From an uncultured Bacteroides sp. (GTDB lineage Bacteria > Bacteroidota > Bacteroidia > Bacteroidales > Bacteroidaceae), in NCBI RefSeq assembly GCF_900547205.1, contig NZ_URFY01000020.1, positions 10,635 to 74,634 on the forward strand: DNA of 64,000 bases. Reading direction: 5' to 3'. The notes below the pieces were generated by a model. That model worked only from the letters and a program-made list of their open reading frames with translations. It made no database searches and was not told where the DNA came from. This document shows, one piece after another, positions 25,884 through 35,509 of the stretch. A program made the translations under genes and the position numbers. The first letter of the stretch is position 1, and each line of letters begins with the position of its first letter.

Positions 25884-27124
25884 GTCATGGAGCCAGCCTG
25901 TACGGGGCTCTGAATTATAACCACGAGAAAGTGGAGAAAGGAACGGCTGAAATATTATCCGGCAACCGGATGGTTTCAGACCGCCTGGGACTGCCGAGCG
26001 AGGACATACGCCTTGCCCTGCTCTCCTTTGAGAATTACCTGCTGGCAAACAGGAACACGGAGAAGCCCGTCCTACACATTGCACTCAGCCCGGCACCGGA
26101 GGACAAGCTGACCGATGAACAACTGGCGGAACTGGCACAGAATTACATGCAGAAGATGGGATATGGCGACCAGCCCTACATTGCTTACAAGCATGGTGAT
26201 ACACACAATACGCATATCCATATCGTAAGTGTATGCGTGGATGAAGAGGGACGGAAAATCAACGATTCTTTTGAGCACCGCCGTTCCATGACCGCCTGCC
26301 GGGAATTGGAAATAGACTTCGGACTGCGGAACGGTGCGGATATGGAAGAACGGAATCCGAAAGCGGAACTGAAGAAAATAGATGTATCCGCGGGTGATGT
26401 ACGGCACCAGATAGGCAATACCCTGAAAGCCGTATTGGAAAGTTACCGCTTTCAGACGTTCGGGGAATACAGCGCAGTGCTGTCTACTTTCAATATTGAA
26501 GCCAAGCAGGTACGGGGAGAATTCAAAGGCGAGCCATATACCGGTATCATCTATTCGGCTACCGATAACAACGAGAAAGTGCTCAGCCCGCCTTTCAAGA
26601 GTTCACGCTTCGGCAAACGGTTCGGGAATGAACGCCTGGAAAAGAGGATGCTTTCACACACCAAGGATTTCAAGGACGGCAAATGGGCACCGGCTATTCA
26701 TGCACAAGTGGCTTATGCCATGCAGCACGCACGTTCACGTGAAGAACTCACCGGACTATTAAAGAATGCCCGCATTGATGTGGTATTCCGGGAAAATGAG
26801 CAGGGACGTATCTACGGTGTCACGTTCATTGACCATAACCGGCGGGAAGTCTTCAACGGTTCGCGCATGGGCAAGGAGTTTTCTGCTAATGTGTTCAACG
26901 AACTGTTCAAGTGGTGGGACGGTATACCTGCCGGAGAACGTTCCGCACATAACGGCGCCGAACTATGGCAGCACTACTCACATAAAGCGGAACCCGGAAG
27001 CGCGCTGGAACAGGCGGCAGGAATATTCTCGATGGAAACCAGTCCGAGGGATTACGAAGAGGAGGCCTTCGCACGCCGCATGAAGAAAAAGAGGAAGGCG
27101 AAACGAAAGTCACGCGGCATCTGA
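25868..27124 (+). CDS. mobB: MobB relaxase
   Basis: A 418-residue MobA/MobL-like relaxase that nicks oriT. The metal-binding histidine motif HGDTHNTHIHIVS lies at residues ~109-121; the N-terminal MVAKISHGASLYGALNYN contains the likely catalytic tyrosine region. The tail is very basic (RRMKKKRKAKRKSRGI), fitting DNA or coupling-protein contact. Confidence 0.92.
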   Translation: MVAKISHGASLYGALNYNHEKVEKGTAEILSGNRMVSDRLGLPSEDIRLALLSFENYLLANRNTEKPVLHIALSPAPEDKLTDEQLAELAQNYMQKMGYGDQPYIAYKHGDTHNTHIHIVSVCVDEEGRKINDSFEHRRSMTACRELEIDFGLRNGADMEERNPKAELKKIDVSAGDVRHQIGNTLKAVLESYRFQTFGEYSAVLSTFNIEAKQVRGEFKGEPYTGIIYSATDNNEKVLSPPFKSSRFGKRFGNERLEKRMLSHTKDFKDGKWAPAIHAQVAYAMQHARSREELTGLLKNARIDVVFRENEQGRIYGVTFIDHNRREVFNGSRMGKEFSANVFNELFKWWDGIPAGERSAHNGAELWQHYSHKAEPGSALEQAAGIFSMETSPRDYEEEAFARRMKKKRKAKRKSRGI

Positions 27125-27164
27125 AAGACGATTATTTATATTAACCCATTTATACACAATTCTT

Positions 27165-29204
27165 ATGCAACAAGAAGATGATTTGAGAGCACTCGCCAAG
27201 ATCATGGAATTTGGCCGGGCAGTGAGTATATTCCTTTTAGTGGTACACGTATACGTTTATTGTTATCCAAGTATTACAAGCTGGAACTTGAATCTGGCAG
27301 TGATAGACAAGATAATTATGAACTTCAACAATACAACCGGAATTTTCAACTGCGTCCTATGGAGCAAACTGGCAGCTATCCTGCTGCTGGCTATCTCGTG
27401 TCTGGGAACCAAAGGTGTCAAAGGCGAGAAGATCACCTGGCATAAAATCTATGCGGCACTCTTTGCAGGATGCATCCTTTTCTTTCTCAACTGGTGGATA
27501 TTGGATTTGAACCTGCCTCATGTGGCTGTTACCGTACTTTATGTCTTCACATTGACTTCCGGCTATCTTTGCCTTTTGATGGCAGGATTATGGATGAGCC
27601 GTTTATACAAGCACAACCTGATGGAAGACGTGTTCAATCTCGAAAACGAGTCTTTCCAGCAGGAAACGCGGCTAATGGAAAATGAATACTCGGTCAACCT
27701 GCCGACGAAATTCCAGTATCAGGGGAAGCTCAATGACGGATGGATAAATGTGGTGAATCCGTTCCGCGCGACTATTGTACTGGGTACACCCGGTTCGGGA
27801 AAATCCTACGCTGTGGTGAACAATTACATCCGGCAGATGATTTCAAAGGGTTATAGTTGTTATATCTACGATTACAAATTCGATGACTTATCCGTAATTG
27901 CATACAACACGTCGTTGAACAATATGGATAAATACAAGGTAAAGCCCAAATTCTATGTCATCAATTTCGATGACCCACGTAAATCACACAGATGTAACCC
28001 TATCAATCCGGAGTTCATGACAGACATCTCGGATGCATACGAGGCAAGTTACACAATTATGCTAAATTTGAACAAAACGTGGATTGAAAAACAGGGGGAT
28101 TTCTTTGTGGAATCACCGATTATACTGCTGGCAGCCATCATCTGGTACCTCAAAATCTATAATAACGGAATCTATTGTACGTTCCCCCATGCAGTGGAAC
28201 TGCTAAATAAACCGTATTCTGATTTATTTACTATATTAACATCTTACCCGGAGTTGGAAAACTACCTTTCACCGTTCATGGACGCATGGAAATCAGGAGC
28301 TCAGGATCAGCTCCAGGGCCAGATTGCAAGTGCCAAAATCCCACTTACCAGAATGATTTCACCACAACTATACTGGGTAATGACCGGTAATGATTTTTCT
28401 TTAGACATTAACAATCCAAATGAACCGAAACTACTATGCGTAGGCAATAATCCCGACCGTCAGAATATTTATTCGGCAGCCTTGGGATTGTACAATTCCC
28501 GTATTGTGAAACTGATTAATAAAAAAGGGCAATTGAAAAGCACAGTGATTATTGATGAGTTACCGACTATCTATTTTCGAGGGTTGGACAATCTGATTGC
28601 CACGGCCCGAAGTAACAAAGTAGCCGTTTGTCTGGGATTTCAGGATTTCAGTCAACTCAATCGTGACTATGGTGAAAAAGAATCCAAAGTGGTGCAAAAT
28701 ACTGTAGGCAATATCTTCAGTGGTCAGGTAGTAGGCGAAACAGCTAAAACGCTTTCTGAACGCTTCGGAAAAGTACTTCAGAAGCGTCAGTCTATCTCCA
28801 TCAACCGGCAGGATGTATCAACCTCTATCAACACGCAACTTGATTCACTTATCCCTGCTTCCAAGATTGCCAACCTTTCACAGGGCACATTCGTTGGTGC
28901 CGTATCGGACAACTTCGGTGAGAAAATAGACCAGAAAATATTCCATGCAGAAATCATTGTGGACCATGCAAAAGTCAGCGCGGAAGAAAAAGCCTACAAA
29001 AAAATCCCTGTCATCAACGAGTTTAAGGATAAAAATGGAAATGACATCATGATGCAGCAAATCCAGCGGAACTATGACCAGATCAAAGCGGACGCGCAGG
29101 CGATTATCAATATGGAAATGAAGCGTATCAAGAGTGACCCGGAATTATGCAAACGGCTGGGACTGGAAGATGAAAAGGAGAAAGAGGACAAGAAAAAGAA
29201 ATAA
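27165..29204 (+). CDS. mobC: MobC, VirD4/TraG-type coupling ATPase
   Basis: A 679-residue protein that delivers the relaxase-DNA complex to the channel. The N-terminus has four hydrophobic segments (e.g. LLLAISCLG, FAGCILFFLNWWI and VTVLYVFTLTSGYLCLLMAG); Walker A GTPGSGKSYAV is near residue 207; VIIDELPTIYFRGLDNLIAT is the Walker B / TraG signature; the C-terminus is charged (DEKEKEDKKKK). It completes mobA-B-C. Confidence 0.92.
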   Translation: MQQEDDLRALAKIMEFGRAVSIFLLVVHVYVYCYPSITSWNLNLAVIDKIIMNFNNTTGIFNCVLWSKLAAILLLAISCLGTKGVKGEKITWHKIYAALFAGCILFFLNWWILDLNLPHVAVTVLYVFTLTSGYLCLLMAGLWMSRLYKHNLMEDVFNLENESFQQETRLMENEYSVNLPTKFQYQGKLNDGWINVVNPFRATIVLGTPGSGKSYAVVNNYIRQMISKGYSCYIYDYKFDDLSVIAYNTSLNNMDKYKVKPKFYVINFDDPRKSHRCNPINPEFMTDISDAYEASYTIMLNLNKTWIEKQGDFFVESPIILLAAIIWYLKIYNNGIYCTFPHAVELLNKPYSDLFTILTSYPELENYLSPFMDAWKSGAQDQLQGQIASAKIPLTRMISPQLYWVMTGNDFSLDINNPNEPKLLCVGNNPDRQNIYSAALGLYNSRIVKLINKKGQLKSTVIIDELPTIYFRGLDNLIATARSNKVAVCLGFQDFSQLNRDYGEKESKVVQNTVGNIFSGQVVGETAKTLSERFGKVLQKRQSISINRQDVSTSINTQLDSLIPASKIANLSQGTFVGAVSDNFGEKIDQKIFHAEIIVDHAKVSAEEKAYKKIPVINEFKDKNGNDIMMQQIQRNYDQIKADAQAIINMEMKRIKSDPELCKRLGLEDEKEKEDKKKK

Positions 29205-29240
29205 TTCAGGGCACTCATTTTACAATTGGAAGATTATTTC

Positions 29241-29248
29241 TATCTTTG
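29241..29248 (+). promoter_or_regulatory. -7 element for the RibD/DHFR-like gene
   Basis: TATCTTTG matches TAnnTTTG in the mobC-29490 intergenic region; no clear -33 box at the usual distance. It would give a ~235-base leader. Confidence 0.4.
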
Positions 29249-29371
29249 AAAATTGAAAATAGAATATAGCGGTAGATTGTGGAATATTTTCTACCGATTA
29301 TATACATAAGTCGCAAGACGTCTCAAGCAGAAATCTGGTACATTTCAAATAACAGAGACTATTGTGTGAAG

Positions 29372-29488
29372 CTTATGCTATACCTTATAGCGTGGGCTCA
29401 TGCATGTTTCTGTTATGGGCTTACCAGAGCCTCTGCTTGGAACTGCGTGGGTTTCACGCTTTTTTTAATCATATAAAACAAGCAGAGG
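29372..29488 (+). promoter_or_regulatory. Attenuator-like leader with sequestered start region
   Basis: CCTCTGCTTG (29430-29439) pairs perfectly with CAAGCAGAGG (29479-29488), ending 1 base before the ATG at 29490, so the ribosome-binding region is buried in a 10-bp stem. A short frame from 29372 (MLYLIAWAHACFCYG..., 33 codons, stop just before 29477) runs through the left arm, as a leader peptide would. A smaller hairpin GCTATA-N3-TATAGC lies within it. Fits translational attenuation, which is known for the tetQ-rteA-rteB leader in CTnDOT. Confidence 0.5.
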
Positions 29489-29489
29489 T

Positions 29490-29912
29490 ATGGCTAAAAT
29501 TCAAATTGCTTTGGCAATGACGCTCGACGGATTCCTTCCCGAAGAAAATGAAAAATTGATGCAATGGGTAAAGACTGACAAGAAAGGTTTCCCCCGTTGG
29601 AAAGAAGAATGCTCATACCCTTTGTTTCCGGGTTACCCGCTTCTTGATTTGATATGCAGCAAAGATCAATCGGAGGAGAATTTCACGTATTATGCGGAGA
29701 TTACCGGCAAGGACAGTGTGGAACTGCTGCGGGGACTTTTCCTCTATCACATGGTTGACGAAGTCGTTATCTATCTTCTTCCTATCACTGCAAACAAGGG
29801 AATACATATCATGAAATGCGTATCTCCTTGCCAATGGTCATTATATAAAGCCAGGCAATATCCCGGAGGAGTCTGCATGATGATCTACCGGAAATGTAAA
29901 AAGCTATTTTAA
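29490..29912 (+). CDS. RibD C-terminal / DHFR-like small protein
   Basis: 140 residues starting MAKIQIALAMTLDGFLP, a typical start for RibD_C/dihydrofolate-reductase-fold proteins. The C-terminal half (DSVELLRGLFLYHMVDEVVIYLLPI) matches the substrate-binding end of that fold. The middle is shorter than in full reductases (~175-190 residues), so activity is uncertain. Its stop overlaps the convergent rteB stop by 9 bases. Confidence 0.65.
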   Translation: MAKIQIALAMTLDGFLPEENEKLMQWVKTDKKGFPRWKEECSYPLFPGYPLLDLICSKDQSEENFTYYAEITGKDSVELLRGLFLYHMVDEVVIYLLPITANKGIHIMKCVSPCQWSLYKARQYPGGVCMMIYRKCKKLF

Positions 29913-31220
29913 ATTGTATTTTCTTAATCTGGCATATAATGCCTGACGGCTGATTCCAAGCAGTCCGGCTGCCTGTGTGATATTACCGCCCGATTTTTCA
30001 AGGGCAAGCTTTACCTGCTCCAGTTCTCTCTCCTCATCCCTTATCTTCATGATTGTCGCCCGGTCTTTTCCGCAGATCCCAATAATCATTTCTTTATCAA
30101 ATCCCAAATCTTCTGAAGACAGCAGTTCCTGTTGTGCCACAATCACGGCACGCTTTATTTTGTTTTTCAGCTCCCGGATATTTCCTGACCATGAATAACC
30201 GAGCAACAGTTCTTTGGATTCAACTGTGAAACCGGTAGTTACCCTCCTGTATTTTTCTGAGAACTGTTTACGGAAGAACTCGGCAAAAGGCAGGATATCC
30301 TCCGGACATTCCGAGAGGGAAGGCATTCGAAGATCAAATTCACACAGGCGATGATAAAGGTCTTCACGGAATCTACCTTCAGATATTGCTTTCTTTAAAT
30401 CTTCATTGGTCGCAGAGATGACGCGGACATCAGAAGTCCGTTCTTTGGGGCTGCCAACCGGAGAATAGGTATGCTCCTGCAATACCCTTAACAGCATAAC
30501 TTGAAGTTCAAGGGGCATATTTCCGACTTCATCCAGAAACAGTGTACCTCCATTCGCCAGTTCAATACAACCTTTTTGGTCGTATTCCGCACCGGTAAAT
30601 GCACCCTTGACATGTCCGAAGAAATGTGATGCGGTAAGGTATTGGGGGATTCCCCCACAATTCACAGCAATGAAAGGACCCTCACACCGGTCGCTGTTCT
30701 GGTGGATACTTTGCGCCACCGATTCCTTTCCCGTACCATTGGCGCCGAGTATCATCACGGAAATGTCCGAAGGGGCGGCAAGCAGGGCAAGGCGTTCCAC
30801 TTCCTTTGCTTTGGGACTGACCCTCCTCAATATCATTTTCTCTTCGCGCATGACCGACAACGGTTTCAACAGTTCACGGACAAGTTCATGCAACCTTTCC
30901 TTATGTACGGGTTTGGGCAGATAGTCTTTAGCACCCAATTTGACGGCACGTACCGCATCCGAAAAAGAGGCATAATCCGTCATTATCACAAATGGAATAC
31001 GTATCTGGGACTTGTTAAGCCATTCCAGCAAGGCGATACCATTACCTTCCGGCAGACGGACGTCGGAAAGGATAAGGTCAAACGGCTGGTTCCGTATCAG
31101 CTTGCGGGCGACCGGTTCATTCATGGCGGTGACGACATCATAACCGGACTTTTCCAGCCAGCCTTTCTGCAGCTGCGACAGGAGTATATTATCTTCAACT
31201 ATCAGTATTCTCTGTTTCAT
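29904..31220 (-). CDS. rteB: RteB, sigma-54-dependent response regulator
   Basis: 438 residues: receiver domain (1-~120; LILSDVRLPEGNG holds the phospho-Asp), sigma-54 AAA+ domain (~135-370; GANGTGKE Walker A, GAFTGA loop, GGTLFLDEVG Walker B) and a Fis-type helix-turn-helix end (GNITQAAGLLGISRQALYAR). In CTnDOT RteB switches on rteC, which leads to excision and transfer. It overlaps rteA by 26 bases. Confidence 0.88.
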   Translation of the reverse strand: MKQRILIVEDNILLSQLQKGWLEKSGYDVVTAMNEPVARKLIRNQPFDLILSDVRLPEGNGIALLEWLNKSQIRIPFVIMTDYASFSDAVRAVKLGAKDYLPKPVHKERLHELVRELLKPLSVMREEKMILRRVSPKAKEVERLALLAAPSDISVMILGANGTGKESVAQSIHQNSDRCEGPFIAVNCGGIPQYLTASHFFGHVKGAFTGAEYDQKGCIELANGGTLFLDEVGNMPLELQVMLLRVLQEHTYSPVGSPKERTSDVRVISATNEDLKKAISEGRFREDLYHRLCEFDLRMPSLSECPEDILPFAEFFRKQFSEKYRRVTTGFTVESKELLLGYSWSGNIRELKNKIKRAVIVAQQELLSSEDLGFDKEMIIGICGKDRATIMKIRDEERELEQVKLALEKSGGNITQAAGLLGISRQALYARLRKYNLK

Positions 31221-33531
31221 TTTTCAATAGGGTTATTTCGTTTTTGGCTTTCATTATTAATTCGTGTGTATGAGTTATGATCCTTTTCGTCTCTTCTCTG
31301 ACTGTCCTCATATCCGAATGTTCATCATGCAGTACCCGGCGGTATTCCTGCAAAATATTGTCAGTGTGCAACATCTCCCATAACGGAAGTATCCGATGTA
31401 CGGTTTCACGAAGCCGTTTCCGGTTCTCCGTCCTCAGTGCGTCCTGAAGCTCGGCAATACTTCTTTCCGATTCTCCGACAAAAAGCTCCAGCATCTTTTC
31501 CTTGTCATTCGTTCCGGATATCAGTGCATCAAAAGAGACCTCATTCCTTTTTTCATTTTCCTGCCGGACGACCGAAGAGATGAAAGACAAAAGTTCCTGG
31601 GCGGAGAACGGTTTGTAGATGCAGCCGCGGAAGCCTGCTTCCGTAAAGACGGAAGTGTCTTTATCACCGCGTGCGGTCATAACCATTACAGGTACAGCCT
31701 GCGAATTTCCGATTTGGGAATTGCGTAATAGCTTCAGCAGGTTGAAGCCGTCGGTGCCGGGCATCTGCACATCGGTCAGTATCAGATCAAAATCACGCTT
31801 TCTGAGTGCCTGCACCACCTCTTTTACATTTCTGCACGCCTCGCAAGATACCCCGTTGCGCTCCAGCATCTCCTTGATTACCTCAAGCTGTACAGAGTCA
31901 TCATCAACGACAAGTACCTCACGGGGCAGCCGTGAACTGCCTGCAATGGATTTATTCTCTGCCTTTTCAATTTCCTCCGTTCCGCAAAGAGGCAAGGTCA
32001 CACGGAACAAGCTTCCTTCCCCGGTGGAACTCTCAACAGAAATCCTCCCTCCCAGCAATTCAACAAGGCCTTTTGTTATCGAAAGTCCTAATCCGAAGCC
32101 CTCTGAATTTACGCTCTGGGCGGCACGCTCGAAAGGCAGAAATATACGCGACAGCGTCTCTTCACTCATACCGATGCCTGTATCCCGCACTTCTATTGTC
32201 AACTGCCCGTTTTCATAACTTGCCATAAATCGTATTTCTCCGGTTTCCGTAAATTTGACGGCGTTCATCAACAGATTGTCAAGTATCTGTTCTATGCGGT
32301 CGGCATCTCCAATCACTGTAGCTTCCATGCCGGTCAGTTCTGTTGTAAACAGGAGTCCCTTGTCGTTGCTTTTGTGTAAATATCCGGCGATGATCCGCTC
32401 CATAAACGGGTCCAGCCTGAACGGGACATCGTTTCTGGTTTCTTTCCACTCGTTCATCCGGTAAATGTCCAGCAGGTTATTCACCAGATGCAGGATATGG
32501 CGGCAGGAAGTCCGGATATTCTCTAGATGATTATTCCTTTTTTTCTTTTCACGAGTATCCATCGCCAGTTCTGCACTTCCGTTTATGCTTCCTAAGGGCC
32601 CCCGGATATCATGTGAAATGGTAAGGATGATTTTCTTGCGCATTTCCAGAAGCGCCTTGTTCTGCCGGATGCTCTCCTCCAATGCCCTCTGCGATTTCTC
32701 TTTTTGTCGAAGGTCCCGCTGGATGACCAGATAGGATACAAACAACAATAAAATGGCACCTGCCAGTACATAAGACATCAGACGGAAAGAACTTTGCCGC
32801 ATATCCTCTATCTTTTGTTCTTTCTGCCGGAAAGCGTTCCGCGCCAAGTCGTCCATTTGGGAGATCAGGTTCATCAGTTCTTTGTTGAGTATTCTATTTT
32901 TCAATCTCAACGTATCAACATAACTTTCCAACTCATACCTCCGCTGCTCCTGCATTTCTATCAGTTGCTCATTCAAAGAATTAAGCGACATTGCGGGAAC
33001 TTTAACTTGTATGGTCTCTTTCTTCCCGAATAACCCGGCAATCCCCTTTTTTCTCCGTGTTATTTCGCGGGGATGGGCGATTTGCCTGGCAACAACGGGC
33101 AAACGGTGCATAAGCAGGCTATCCGCTTCTTCCTGCCTGTGGAATGTCTGCATGATATGAAACAAATGCTGTTCCTTGCTTGCAAGCAGACTACGCAGGG
33201 TATCAACTTTCTCCGGATTTATAAATTCCCGGCAAAGTTGTCGAAGTTTTTGCAACAAACTGTCTGTATACAATCTTTTGCTGCGGTATGTCCGATAGTC
33301 TGCATCTTCCCAACTGATAACAGATTCTCCTAAAGTAGCAAGCTCTGTGATGTAGCGATGGACCGTATGGATGTCATGCCGGATGTTACGGCTGCCCGAT
33401 GTATCCGTTTTTATTTCATACAACTGCTGTTTTTCATGAAATATGATTGATACCACACTGCCAATTACTGCTAATACAACAAAATAGCCGAACAATATCT
33501 TGAGATTAAGAAGATTCGTTTTCGCCCCCAT
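31195..33531 (-). CDS. rteA: RteA, hybrid sensor histidine kinase
   Basis: 778 residues: two membrane segments (ILFGYFVVLAVIGSVVSIIF near the start, YVLAGAILLLFVSYLVI near 260) enclosing a helical periplasmic sensor; HisKA with ILTISHDIRGPLGSI; HATPase with NLLMNAVKFTETGE and DTGIGM; receiver domain (VLVVDDDSVQ ... ILTDVQMPGTDGF); and an Hpt-like C-terminus (TVHRILPLWEML). Partner of RteB. The gene starts 31 bases after the eCIS ATPase stop, where CTnDOT has tetQ. Confidence 0.88.
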   Translation of the reverse strand: MGAKTNLLNLKILFGYFVVLAVIGSVVSIIFHEKQQLYEIKTDTSGSRNIRHDIHTVHRYITELATLGESVISWEDADYRTYRSKRLYTDSLLQKLRQLCREFINPEKVDTLRSLLASKEQHLFHIMQTFHRQEEADSLLMHRLPVVARQIAHPREITRRKKGIAGLFGKKETIQVKVPAMSLNSLNEQLIEMQEQRRYELESYVDTLRLKNRILNKELMNLISQMDDLARNAFRQKEQKIEDMRQSSFRLMSYVLAGAILLLFVSYLVIQRDLRQKEKSQRALEESIRQNKALLEMRKKIILTISHDIRGPLGSINGSAELAMDTREKKKRNNHLENIRTSCRHILHLVNNLLDIYRMNEWKETRNDVPFRLDPFMERIIAGYLHKSNDKGLLFTTELTGMEATVIGDADRIEQILDNLLMNAVKFTETGEIRFMASYENGQLTIEVRDTGIGMSEETLSRIFLPFERAAQSVNSEGFGLGLSITKGLVELLGGRISVESSTGEGSLFRVTLPLCGTEEIEKAENKSIAGSSRLPREVLVVDDDSVQLEVIKEMLERNGVSCEACRNVKEVVQALRKRDFDLILTDVQMPGTDGFNLLKLLRNSQIGNSQAVPVMVMTARGDKDTSVFTEAGFRGCIYKPFSAQELLSFISSVVRQENEKRNEVSFDALISGTNDKEKMLELFVGESERSIAELQDALRTENRKRLRETVHRILPLWEMLHTDNILQEYRRVLHDEHSDMRTVREETKRIITHTHELIMKAKNEITLLKNETENTDS

Positions 33532-33562
33532 TATTATATCAGTTATAATTATCCGTTTTTAA

Positions 33563-34855
33563 TCACGTTTTCATTTTCTCCTTTTGTAATGCTTCCTTCA
33601 ATATCCGTTTATCCAATATCTCTTCCTTTGATTTTATCAGACACAATGCACACCGCCGCAACACATTCGTGATAGCCCCTCCTGACAGTTCTGTTTCAGC
33701 AGCAATGGCGATTAGTTCATCCGCATCATTGCCCAACCATTGTTTAGGAAGCATCTTCCGCCACAAGTCTTCACGCAGCTCTTTTGTCGGCATCGGAAAA
33801 TAAATCACCGACTGGAAACGGCGGGAGAACGCTTCGTCGATATTGCTCCGCAGGTTGGTTGCCAGAATAATCATGCCGGGGAAATCTTCTATTCGTTGCA
33901 GCAGATAGGCTACTTCCTGGTTGGCGTGCCGGTCGTTGGAGGTATTCGTTGAAGTTCGTTTACCGAACAAGGCATCCGCTTCGTCGAAGAAGAGAATCCA
34001 GTTCCGGTTCTCGGCAAGATCGAACACTCGGGCAAGATTCTTCTCCGTTTCGCCGATATACTTGGACACAATCATCGACAGATCCACCCGATATACATCC
34101 ATGTTATTTTTCTTGCCCAGTAATGTCGCCGCAAGTGTCTTTCCCGTGCCCGGAGGTCCGTAGAACAGTGAACGATATCCAGCTTTCAGAAAACGGGATA
34201 AACCCCAGTCTTTCATAATCGTCTCACTGGAAGAAATCCAAGTGTTTATCTCTTCCAATTCGACTGTCACCTGATAGTCCAACACCATGTCCTCCCAGTT
34301 CATTTCCGTTGTGATGCGTTTGGCGGGGAAACCGATATTGTAGTCGGGCTTATACTCCTTGTCCAACAGGACGCGGCTCAGAAATTCTTCCGATATCCGC
34401 AATTGCCCGCTAAGGAAAGGCTCCCCTTCTCCCGCGCCTTCCAACCGAATAATGTTCTTCTTGTAAAACCAATGACCGTTCTGAAAGAGTCGGATGATCT
34501 CTTTCCTCTTTTCCGTATCTTCTCCGGCGAGGATAAAGACTGCCGTTTCGCCCGTAGGCAGGAAACCGCCGTGCGACAATCCTTTCCAGCCACCAAACTC
34601 GGTGTACTGACGGTCAAAGTTCTTGTTCTGTACAAAGAAGATGTCCAATATCTGCGGACAGACATGCGGCATCAGAGCCAGCATGATGACCATACGTTCA
34701 CCAAATGCAATGTTCGGGACATCTGTTACTCTTTCCAGCCAGCCGTTTGAAGGTGGAACCACTTCTTCCAGCGAGGAATATTCACATTCCTGCTGGAAAT
34801 AAAGTTGGATGGAAGTGGTCAGGGCCTGATTAAACCAAGCAATATATTCGTTCAT
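33563..34855 (-). CDS. eCIS AAA+ ATPase
   Basis: A 430-residue protein with an N-terminal family-specific half and a C-terminal AAA+ module: Walker A GPPGTGKTLAATLLGKK, Walker B WILFFDEADALFGKR, sensor LATNLRSNIDEAFSRRF. It is the equivalent of the Afp15/Pvc15 ATPase of contractile injection systems, thought to help assembly. Last gene of the eCIS run. Confidence 0.88.
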   Translation of the reverse strand: MNEYIAWFNQALTTSIQLYFQQECEYSSLEEVVPPSNGWLERVTDVPNIAFGERMVIMLALMPHVCPQILDIFFVQNKNFDRQYTEFGGWKGLSHGGFLPTGETAVFILAGEDTEKRKEIIRLFQNGHWFYKKNIIRLEGAGEGEPFLSGQLRISEEFLSRVLLDKEYKPDYNIGFPAKRITTEMNWEDMVLDYQVTVELEEINTWISSSETIMKDWGLSRFLKAGYRSLFYGPPGTGKTLAATLLGKKNNMDVYRVDLSMIVSKYIGETEKNLARVFDLAENRNWILFFDEADALFGKRTSTNTSNDRHANQEVAYLLQRIEDFPGMIILATNLRSNIDEAFSRRFQSVIYFPMPTKELREDLWRKMLPKQWLGNDADELIAIAAETELSGGAITNVLRRCALCLIKSKEEILDKRILKEALQKEKMKT

Positions 34856-34866
34856 CCTTTTTCTGT

Positions 34867-35478
34867 TTACAGACTGTTAGCTCTTGCGCCCATCACGTCC
34901 GCCTCATGTTCCAGACCGATATTGTCATTTACCGGCATACCACCCACTTCCGTGGTCGGCTCCACCCGTCCCGCCATCTGTTGTGCAACATGCCATGCTT
35001 CATGCGGCAGATGCTGTTCCTGGCCGGGAGCCACATGGATATCCGTTCCCTGGGTATAGGCCAATGCTTGAACGGTAGCCGGTTTGTCCGAGTTGTAATG
35101 CACTCGCACATCGTCCATCGCAAAGCCTGACAACTCCTCGATACCTGCTTTCAAGGTATCAGGCATTCCGGTTTCATTCTTTTTCTGTACCGGTTCCTCA
35201 AACTTACCCTGCATCAGCTCATCGTCCTCTTCCCGCTGAATGGGGTGCTCGAATTTACCTTGTAGCATTTCATCCTCTTCATCGCCCAAGCGCTGTACAG
35301 GTTGTTCAAACTTACCTTGTAACGCTTCATCCTCGTCTTCGAGGCGTTGTATAGGTTCGGCTACTGCTTGAAGTATCCCGTTATGACGGTTGTCCGCAAA
35401 CTCCAATGCACCCTCACTGTTCCGCTTTTGCTGAATGATGCGTGCCACCTTGTTCTGATACGTCTTTTCTGCTTCCAT
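34867..35478 (-). CDS. eCIS-associated DUF4157 protein with repeat region
   Basis: 203 residues. Residues ~40-105 contain repeats of (L/M)QGKFExP(V/I)QR, at least three, separated by acidic linkers. Residues ~120-200 form a DUF4157 domain (FAMDDVRVHYNSDKP ... GTDIHVAPGQEQHLPHEAWHVAQQ) with HEAWH, an HExxH metallopeptidase-like motif, and a second Glu/His cluster (GLEHEADVMG). DUF4157 is strongly linked to eCIS loci and occurs in effectors, so this may be a loaded protease, toxin or loading factor. It lies 11 bases before the ATPase gene. Confidence 0.82.
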   Translation of the reverse strand: MEAEKTYQNKVARIIQQKRNSEGALEFADNRHNGILQAVAEPIQRLEDEDEALQGKFEQPVQRLGDEEDEMLQGKFEHPIQREEDDELMQGKFEEPVQKKNETGMPDTLKAGIEELSGFAMDDVRVHYNSDKPATVQALAYTQGTDIHVAPGQEQHLPHEAWHVAQQMAGRVEPTTEVGGMPVNDNIGLEHEADVMGARANSL

Positions 35479-35509
35479 AATTATAATTTTTTAGTTTGTT
35501 TATATATGA

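Noticed and set aside
29490..29912. Trimethoprim-resistance dihydrofolate reductase
   Set aside because: The protein has the RibD/DHFR fold pattern but is short and lacks a clear DHFR active site; there is no support for resistance.
33532..33562. tetQ or other resistance gene upstream of rteA
   Set aside because: Only 31 bases separate rteA from the eCIS ATPase gene; no TetQ-like protein is encoded anywhere in the window.
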